Positions 1-3,723 of a stretch of 5,586 nt of DNA are shown piece by piece (position 1 is the stretch's first letter; each line of letters begins with the position of its first letter). The notes under the pieces were generated by a model. That model did no database searches and was not told the origin of the DNA. It saw nothing but the letters and a program-made list of their open reading frames with translations. A program made the position numbers and the translations under genes. Source of the DNA: Acidobacteriota bacterium (lineage in GTDB: Bacteria > Acidobacteriota > Vicinamibacteria > Vicinamibacterales > Fen-181); the NCBI GenBank assembly GCA_021779795.1, contig JAJXZZ010000228.1:1-5586 (forward strand), in the 5' to 3' direction.

Positions 1-5
1 GATGT

Positions 6-20
6 TATCACGACGTGATA
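6..20. promoter_or_regulatory. Inverted-repeat operator candidate ahead of the TumE/TumA operon
   Basis: TATCACGACGTGATA is a perfect 7-bp inverted repeat around one central base. It lies 11 bp before the chosen toxin start and partly overlaps a -10-like TATATT at 19-24. Antitoxins with a DNA-binding domain normally repress their own operon by binding such a site, and the downstream partner here is a helix-turn-helix protein, so it is the likely binder. Any -35 element would fall outside the window. The palindrome is seen directly; its function is inferred. Confidence 0.55.
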
Positions 21-31
21 TATTAAGGCGG

Positions 32-391
32 ATGAGCCGACGCGACGCTGGTCTCGACAGACTCCTCGATCTCGATGGGTTCATCGCCGAGGTCGGCGGC
101 GGCTTCTGGGTCAAGATCGTGGCTCGGCGTGTGCCGTCTGATGCGGACCGTCCGCATGGTGTCAGCTACACGTTGACGCTGCACGATCCGAACGGCCAAC
201 GCGCGTTCGGTATTGATAACGCGCATGTGATCCGGGTGACGCGTGGGCCAGCCGGCCGTTCTTCGCCGGCGCGCGATCATCTGCATCGGGGCGAGTCCGT
301 GCACCCGTACGCCTATCGCGATGCTGACAGGCTGATGGACGACTTCTGGCTCGAGGTCGAGGCGATCGTGAAGCGAGAGGGGATTGAATGA
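32..391 (+). CDS. tumE: TumE-type toxin of a toxin-antitoxin pair (DUF6516-like)
   Basis: This 119-aa protein resembles the TumE (DUF6516) toxin family, whose toxic activity is poorly defined. Family-like features are an N-terminal strand region (FIAEVGGGFWVKIVARRVP), a central FGIDNAH segment matching the family's DNER-like motif, a DHLH motif, and the C-terminal pattern YAYRDADRLMDDF followed by VE. No signal peptide or membrane segment is visible. The ATG at 32 is preferred over the in-frame ATG at 2, because the latter would put the 6-20 palindrome and a -10-like TATATT inside the gene. AAGG at 25-28 is very close to this ATG, so the ribosome site is weak and a leaderless message is possible. 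The stop overlaps the antitoxin start (ATGA), which indicates translational coupling. Family assignment is from motif recall, not a database search. Confidence 0.75.
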   Translation: MSRRDAGLDRLLDLDGFIAEVGGGFWVKIVARRVPSDADRPHGVSYTLTLHDPNGQRAFGIDNAHVIRVTRGPAGRSSPARDHLHRGESVHPYAYRDADRLMDDFWLEVEAIVKREGIE

Positions 392-753
392 ACAAGATTC
401 TGAAGGTCGGGATCGCACCCCGTGAAGCCATCGCCCGCTACACGCGCGACGTCGTCGCGGGTCGCAGGCGGCGCACAGCGGACGATCCCGACATCTGGTT
501 CACGTCGGTCGAGAGCTTCGCCAAAGTCCTGTCGGAACGCAATCGGGAGCTGCTGGCTCTCATCGCCAAACGTCGGCCTGATTCTCTCGACTCGCTCGCT
601 GCAGCGAGCGGCCGGGCGAAGAGTAATCTGTCGCGCACGCTGCAGACCATGGCGCGCTACGGCTTAGTGAGACTGGAGAAGGGTGAGGGCCGGAAGCTCA
701 GGCCAGTTGTGACGTTCGAGAGAGTCGAATTGCGGCTGGCGCTGGCGGCGTAG
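388..753 (+). CDS. tumA: TumA-type antitoxin, helix-turn-helix DNA-binding protein
   Basis: This 121-aa protein resembles the TumA / HVO_A0114-type family of winged-helix transcriptional regulators paired with TumE toxins. The N-terminal third is basic (GRRRR near residues 25-29) and is followed by the family-typical FTSVESFAKVLSERNRELL at 38-56. A helix-turn-helix spans about 66-90 (DSLDSLAAASGRAKSNLSRT), and the wing covers about 93-110 (LVRLEKGEGRKLRPVV). It probably neutralises the upstream toxin and represses the operon through the inverted repeat at 6-20. Its ATG overlaps the toxin stop by ATGA, and a purine-rich GAGAGGGG just upstream can serve as ribosome site. The toxin-before-antitoxin order is normal for this family. 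The pairing is a strong inference from order, overlap and family resemblance. Confidence 0.78.
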   Translation: MNKILKVGIAPREAIARYTRDVVAGRRRRTADDPDIWFTSVESFAKVLSERNRELLALIAKRRPDSLDSLAAASGRAKSNLSRTLQTMARYGLVRLEKGEGRKLRPVVTFERVELRLALAA

Positions 754-785
754 AGCAACGGCTGTGGTGTGACACGCCGTCGCGG

Positions 786-818
786 TCTGGGGTGGCAGCG
801 GTTGCCAAGAGGTCCAGA
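786..818 (+). other. Nested hairpin downstream of tumA, weak terminator candidate
   Basis: TCTGG at 786-790 pairs with CCAGA at 814-818, and inside it TGGCA at 793-797 pairs with TGCCA at 803-807 around a 5-base loop. The structure starts 33 bp after the tumA stop. No T-run follows, so it is not a standard intrinsic terminator, and chance pairing in GC-rich DNA is possible. Confidence 0.25.
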
Positions 819-868
819 GCGGAGCACGCGGACGCCCCAGGCAATCGTCTGGTCTGGTGGGCTGGCGT

Positions 869-887
869 AGTGAACAGTCAGTGAACA
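869..887. repeat. Short direct repeat AGTGAACA, 11-bp period
   Basis: AGTGAACA occurs at 869-876 and again at 880-887, one helical turn apart, in the gene-free stretch 754-953. Such spacing can suit a DNA-binding protein, but two 8-bp copies are weak evidence and no partner is apparent. Confidence 0.3.
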
Positions 888-895
888 CTCTGGCC

Positions 896-925
896 CCATC
901 GGCCTTCCGCGGTTCAGCGCGCCCC
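896..925. repeat. 30-bp direct repeat, copy 1 (copy 2 at 3614-3643)
   Basis: Positions 896-925 match 3614-3643 in the same orientation at 28 of 30 bases; the mismatches are 904/3622 and 919/3637. The shared core includes TTCCGCGGTTCAGC. The copies are 2,718 bp apart and bracket the decayed gene fragment, the abiE operon, the tRNA fragment and the tandem repeats. This copy runs into a 29-base stretch without A or T (917-945), next to where recognisable similarity in the decayed fragment ends. It could be an insertion scar or a dispersed intergenic repeat; I cannot tell which from one window. Confidence 0.6.
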
Positions 926-953
926 CGCCCCCGCCGCCCGCGCCCTCTTCCGT

Positions 954-1278
954 GGCTCGTCAGGCGGTCCGCCGCCTCACGGTAGGCGCGATACACCTGG
1001 GCGTCGTGCTCCAACTCGCGAGGCTTCCGCACGCCCGCGTAGAACGCTTGCCGGGCTCCGGCGCCGCCTTCGCCAGGCCGGCGCTGGGCTTCCAGGAGGT
1101 CGCGCCCTCGTTCCGTGAGCGTCACGACCCGGTCGCCGTGACCGGGCCGCGGGACGGTGTCGATAAGGCCGTTCTCGCGAAGATGCCGCAGGTCGGCGGA
1201 GCGGTGATCGCCGCCCCGACCGAAGCCTGCCTCGAGGTCGTGAGAGGAGACGACCCGGAACGCGCCGCCAGTCGGTCT
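954..1278 (-). pseudogene. Decayed winged-helix gene fragment, truncated at both ends
   Basis: Reading the minus strand from 1278 gives an open frame of about 108 codons with no ATG, GTG or TTG until a GTG at 1125. It contains GAFRVVSSHDL, a winged-helix-like segment (LRHLRENGLIDTV, then VVTLTERGRDLLEAQRR), QAFYAGVRKPRELEHDAQVY and RAYREAADRL. I recognise this as the N-terminal half of a larger family, usually annotated as hypothetical, that continues with a longer C-terminal domain; a link to mobile-element replication-relaxation proteins is only a guess. After RLTSHG the frame turns into low-complexity Arg/Gly and homology ends near the 30-bp repeat. The start is missing and the recognisable part begins exactly at the abiEii stop, so it has lost both ends. 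It is probably non-functional. The GTG at 1125 could yield a short protein, but that would begin in the middle of the domain. Confidence 0.55.
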
Positions 1279-1287
1279 CAGAGACCG
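1273..1287. other. Perfect inverted repeat over the abiEii stop codon
   Basis: CGGTCTCAGAGACCG is a perfect 7-bp inverted repeat around one base, and the abiEii stop codon (1278-1280) sits at its centre. It coincides with the point where the decayed winged-helix fragment begins. It might be a recombination or insertion boundary, or a weak hairpin; there is no T-run for a terminator. Chance is not excluded. Confidence 0.35.
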
Positions 1288-2063
1288 GCCGACAGGCGGA
1301 ACCAGCGGAAGAACTCGAAGACCTCGATACGGTCCGCGTCTTCGAGCAGGCCGGGACGATCTTCACTGGCGACGAGCCCGACGATGGCCGCGTCGGGGTC
1401 ATCGAACCGGTCGAGCAACGGACGAACGGATAACGCGAGAGACGGCACGAAGCGGCGGGCGTCGAGGCCAAGCAGGCACGCCGTCGTGAACTCGAACGGG
1501 ACGAGTTCGCCTCCATGCTCGAGCCCGTAGCGGGCGTCATCGTCCTCACGGTAGTGCCGCAGGCAGTGCATCACGCTGGCGAGGTCTTTCCCCGCCTTCC
1601 GGTCCGCGTACGCGACGAGCTTCAGGAGCACGTAGAGGGCGACTGGGACCATCGGCACGACGAGCTCTGGACCGATCGCGACGTCGATGGCGTTGGGCAC
1701 CGCCAAGTCGAAGCCAGCGAGATTGAATGTCACCTCGTTACCCAACTCGAGGCGCCCGCTGGGTGCCAGGGCTGCGCTATAGGGAATCAGGTCAACCCAT
1801 CCCCCAGCCCGGTGAGCGATCCGGTATGGGCGTGGCGTGGGCTCGAATCCGAACTGCCCAAGCCGCTGCTTGAGACGCTCGAAGTCCTCGAGTGAGTCGA
1901 CGAGGACCGTGGCGTCCGCGTCGTTCGTTCGCCGTGTGGGCGCGGCCCCGAGCAGGACTTCCGGAACGAGCGCACCGATGATGCAGAACCTGACCTGCTG
2001 CGCCCGAAGCCCGCGGGCCAGGTCCGAGAGAGCGGCGAGGACGATGGGCTCAACGCCCGTCAT
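1278..2063 (-). CDS. AbiEii-like nucleotidyltransferase, probable toxin of a type IV toxin-antitoxin system
   Basis: This 261-aa protein has the features of the AbiEii/AbiGii minimal nucleotidyltransferase family, whose characterised members are bacteriostatic toxins and some give phage resistance by abortive infection. The nucleotide-binding loop is FCIIGA (27-31 region), where many relatives have GG or GS. It is followed by RRTNDAD at 44-50, giving metal-ligand candidates D48 and D50, and by D91 in WVDLIPY as the third acidic residue. LLKLVAYADRKAGKD at 146-160 matches the family's conserved K, R and D helix. No signal peptide or membrane segment is seen, so it should be cytoplasmic. The ATG overlaps the end of the upstream regulator by 14 bp (2050-2063), indicating translational coupling. 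All expected catalytic acids are present, so it looks active. The exact substrate is unknown. Confidence 0.8.
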   Translation of the reverse strand: MTGVEPIVLAALSDLARGLRAQQVRFCIIGALVPEVLLGAAPTRRTNDADATVLVDSLEDFERLKQRLGQFGFEPTPRPYRIAHRAGGWVDLIPYSAALAPSGRLELGNEVTFNLAGFDLAVPNAIDVAIGPELVVPMVPVALYVLLKLVAYADRKAGKDLASVMHCLRHYREDDDARYGLEHGGELVPFEFTTACLLGLDARRFVPSLALSVRPLLDRFDDPDAAIVGLVASEDRPGLLEDADRIEVFEFFRWFRLSAGL

Positions 2064-3111
2064 GGCCGATCACTCCTGGCAACAACAACTCCGCCGCCTC
2101 GAGCGCCTGTCCTGTGCCGCGGTAGCGCAATTCGGCATACGTCAGCAGGTCGGGCGCCACCGGGCGAACGTCGTGGTTCACGGGTATTGCCGCTCGCACG
2201 GGGGGCTCGATGACCAGCAGATTCCCTCCGCGTGCCGTGGGTTGCGCCACCAGCCGCTTCAGCAGTTCGCGATCGTCGAACGCGGCAATCGGCGCGTAGA
2301 TCTCGGTGTCTTCGGCGTGGAAGAAATGGGCCCGGTGCTCTGCGGCATCCGCCCCTGTCAACGCCCATGGGACTCCGCGCTTCGCGAGCGTTTCTGCGAG
2401 CCGCCTCCAGATCTCAGGCTTGGTCTCCGCACGAACCTGGAGCCGGCGCTCCGTCAGCTTCGGACGTAGGACATCGACATACGCCTGCACCCAGAGGGCG
2501 ACCAGTTGAGGTCGGTCGGCAATCTGGCGCCCCTGCTTGGCTTGCGCGAGCAGCCCCCGCGTGACGAGGTCCCGGACGCAGGCGGCCACGGTGCCGAGGG
2601 CCACGCCGGCCTGCTCCGCGGTGTCGCGATACGGACGGCCGACGAGCTCTGGCTGAACCAGCCAGGTCAGCACGGCCTTCACCCAGCCTTTGTTCGGTCG
2701 CCCGCGCCGGGCGAGGGGCGCCTCAGCCAACTTCCGACCCTCGACGTGAATCAGCAAACCGGGGCCGGCCAGGTGTGCGTTGCCCGCCAGGTCGACATAG
2801 TCGACGCCGGCGCGCTCGAGGACAGCGGCCTGGTGGGGACGCACTGCGGGCGCCAGGACGAGCAACTTGGCTCGGCGCTCGGCGGCCGGCAGCTCCGCTC
2901 TCCACCTCTCGATCTGGTCGACGACGACGCGGACGTCCTGGTTGAGGAGATGCCGCTTCTCCTCCGCGAGGTAGCGAATCGTCCCCCTCGGCCCCTTCCA
3001 GGTGAGCGCCGCATCGAAGCGGTCCCTCGCTGCATGGGGCTGGACGACACCCATGTCGACTCCGGGCATCCAGGTGGCGAGCAGAGCGAGGTACGGTTGA
3101 AGGGGTGGCAT
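2050..3111 (-). CDS. AbiEi-like antitoxin/transcriptional regulator with nuclease-like N-terminal segment
   Basis: This 353-aa protein probably represses the operon and counteracts the downstream nucleotidyltransferase. Residues about 30-115 read like a PD-(D/E)XK fold: D33 in FDAALTW, E50 and K52 in YLAEEKRH, a helix with Q66, then KLLVLAP and the family hallmark YVDLAGNAHL at 105-114. A winged helix lies around 140-190 (VKAVLTWLVQ, YRDTAEQAGVALGTVAACVR, GLLAQ). The C-terminus has TYAELRYRGTGQALEAAELL (324-343), typical of AbiEi-like and COG4861-type proteins. The ATG at 3111 is chosen because AAAAAGG lies 5 bases before it. A TTG start at 3162 would add 17 codons but would place the promoter inside the gene. 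Fold and family are recognised from motifs; the nuclease-like activity is unproven and may be structural only. Confidence 0.72.
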   Translation of the reverse strand: MPPLQPYLALLATWMPGVDMGVVQPHAARDRFDAALTWKGPRGTIRYLAEEKRHLLNQDVRVVVDQIERWRAELPAAERRAKLLVLAPAVRPHQAAVLERAGVDYVDLAGNAHLAGPGLLIHVEGRKLAEAPLARRGRPNKGWVKAVLTWLVQPELVGRPYRDTAEQAGVALGTVAACVRDLVTRGLLAQAKQGRQIADRPQLVALWVQAYVDVLRPKLTERRLQVRAETKPEIWRRLAETLAKRGVPWALTGADAAEHRAHFFHAEDTEIYAPIAAFDDRELLKRLVAQPTARGGNLLVIEPPVRAAIPVNHDVRPVAPDLLTYAELRYRGTGQALEAAELLLPGVIGHDGR

Positions 3112-3133
3112 GGCTGCCTTTTTGTGTTCTGAT

Positions 3134-3162
3134 ATTATGCCACGTTCATAATTGTTGAACAA
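3134..3162 (-). promoter_or_regulatory. Promoter of the abiE-type operon with two inverted repeats
   Basis: On the minus strand TTGTTC (3157-3162) and CATAAT (3134-3139, one mismatch to TATAAT) are 17 bp apart, the ideal sigma-70 spacing; the -35 itself is weak. Two inverted repeats overlap them: ATTATG at 3134-3139 with CATAAT at 3147-3152 (7-bp spacer), and TTGTT-G-AACAA at 3152-3162. Characterised AbiEi proteins bind inverted repeats at their own promoter, so autorepression is likely. The region is strikingly AT-rich against its surroundings. The expected transcript start gives a leader of roughly 15 bases before the ATG at 3111. Confidence 0.6.
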
Positions 3163-3190
3163 CGACTATATACCGAACTGATGCGATCTT

Positions 3191-3239
3191 CCGGCCGTCT
3201 GCCAGGAGGTCGCAGGTTCGAGTCCTGCAGGGCGCGCCA
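3191..3239 (+). other. 3' end of a tRNA-Arg (argU-like) gene, probable attachment-site scar
   Basis: Positions 3212-3239 reproduce the T-arm and acceptor end of tRNA-Arg(UCU): GCAGGTTCGAGTCCTGC (5-bp stem, TTCGAGT loop), then AGGGCGC, discriminator G and CCA. From memory this differs by a single base from the same part of E. coli argU. AGGTC just before fits a variable loop. Upstream no proper anticodon arm, D-arm or matching 5' acceptor GCGCCCT can be found, so it is not a functional tRNA. A TCT at 3198-3200 may mark the anticodon and the left end of the copied part. Tyrosine-recombinase islands copy the 3' half of their tRNA target in this way. In that layout the element lies on the left of the fragment and the intact tRNA lies beyond it. 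Confidence 0.72.
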
Positions 3240-3245
3240 ACCTCC

Positions 3246-3289
3246 GCTCACGCCACACCGCTCACTTACGATCGCCACGCGGCGTGAGC
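3246..3289. repeat. 9-bp inverted repeat just after the tRNA fragment
   Basis: GCTCACGCC (3246-3254) and GGCGTGAGC (3281-3289) are perfect reverse complements separated by 26 bp. GGCGTGAGC occurs again at 3591-3599. There is no T-run, so a terminator is not supported; it may be a recombinase-binding or transposon-end relic, or chance. Confidence 0.35.
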
Positions 3290-3361
3290 TACGGTTGGGA
3301 AGCCACCTGCACGCCGGGTCACGATCGCGCCAGCGGTCCTCCATCGCGCCAGTCCGCCGTA

Positions 3362-3397
3362 GCAATCCGAGGAAAACGGGACATGCCGGAGGATTGC
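3362..3397. repeat. 7-bp inverted repeat
   Basis: GCAATCC (3362-3368) pairs with GGATTGC (3391-3397) across 22 bp, directly before the tandem repeat. It could form a stem, but there is no further support for a function. Confidence 0.25.
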
Positions 3398-3586
3398 GAA
3401 GGTGGACAGGGCGCGCCACTTCTTCCTTTCGATTGCCGGCTCAAGACTCAAGGCTCAGGGCTCAGGCCGCGAAATGCCCACCGCGCAGGGCGGCGAAGGC
3501 CGGCAGGGCGCGCCATTCCGTCCCTTCGATTGCCGGCTCAAGACTCAAGACTCAGGGCTCAGGCCGCGAAGCGCCCGCCGCGCCTG
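3396..3586. repeat. Two-copy 97-bp tandem repeat with internal CTCA heptamers
   Basis: The stretch 3407-3473 recurs at 3504-3570 (offset 97) with 5 mismatches in 67, and weaker similarity spreads to about 3396 and 3586. Each unit opens with CAGGGCGCGCCA, the same 12 bases that end the tRNA fragment at 3228-3239, and contains a heptamer series of the form RRCTCAR (GGCTCAA, GACTCAA, GGCTCAG, GGCTCAG). Short open frames across it on both strands show no protein-like character. Together with the inverted repeats and the second 30-bp repeat it fills the 484-bp gene-free stretch 3240-3723. Confidence 0.7.
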
Positions 3587-3613
3587 CCCCGGCGTGAGCC
3601 GCGGGTCCCAGAG

Positions 3614-3643
3614 CCATCGGCGTTCCGCGGTTCAGCCCGCCCC
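3614..3643. repeat. 30-bp direct repeat, copy 2 (copy 1 at 896-925)
   Basis: This is the second copy of the repeat at 896-925, in the same orientation with 28 of 30 bases identical. It lies about 80 bp beyond the stop of the histidine kinase gene, on the presumed chromosomal side of the boundary. Similarity stops sharply at both edges. Confidence 0.6.
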
Positions 3644-3723
3644 ATCGCCCTGCCCGCGCGTGCGCAGGCGAATGGTCTCGCGGCCGATCATGCGGGAATG
3701 GCAGCCAGGAGGCCGTCGCGCCC

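Noticed and set aside
2..391. Toxin start at the ATG at position 2
   Set aside because: It would place the inverted repeat and the -10-like element inside the gene, and the ten extra residues add nothing recognisable to the family. It cannot be fully excluded because upstream sequence is missing.
952..1530. Plus-strand open frame opposite the gene fragment and the abiEii 3' end
   Set aside because: It is antisense to well-supported motifs, rich in Arg and Ser, and has no protein-like pattern; a shadow frame typical of GC-rich DNA.
2050..3162. AbiEi start at the TTG at 3162
   Set aside because: The extra codons overlap the -35, -10 and both inverted repeats, whereas the ATG at 3111 has a good AAGG ribosome site 5 bases ahead.
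3164..3239. A complete functional tRNA gene
   Set aside because: The 5' 40 bases do not pair with the AGGGCGC acceptor strand, and no D-arm or 7-base anticodon loop with T33 can be formed.
3135..3419. Minus-strand open frame of 94 codons containing the peptide ALQDSNLRPPG
   Set aside because: This peptide is a well-known false translation of the antisense strand of tRNA 3' ends. It confirms the tRNA fragment and is not a gene.
3396..3586. CRISPR array
   Set aside because: There are only two units with a 97-bp period, the 'spacers' are themselves repeated, and no cas gene is present.
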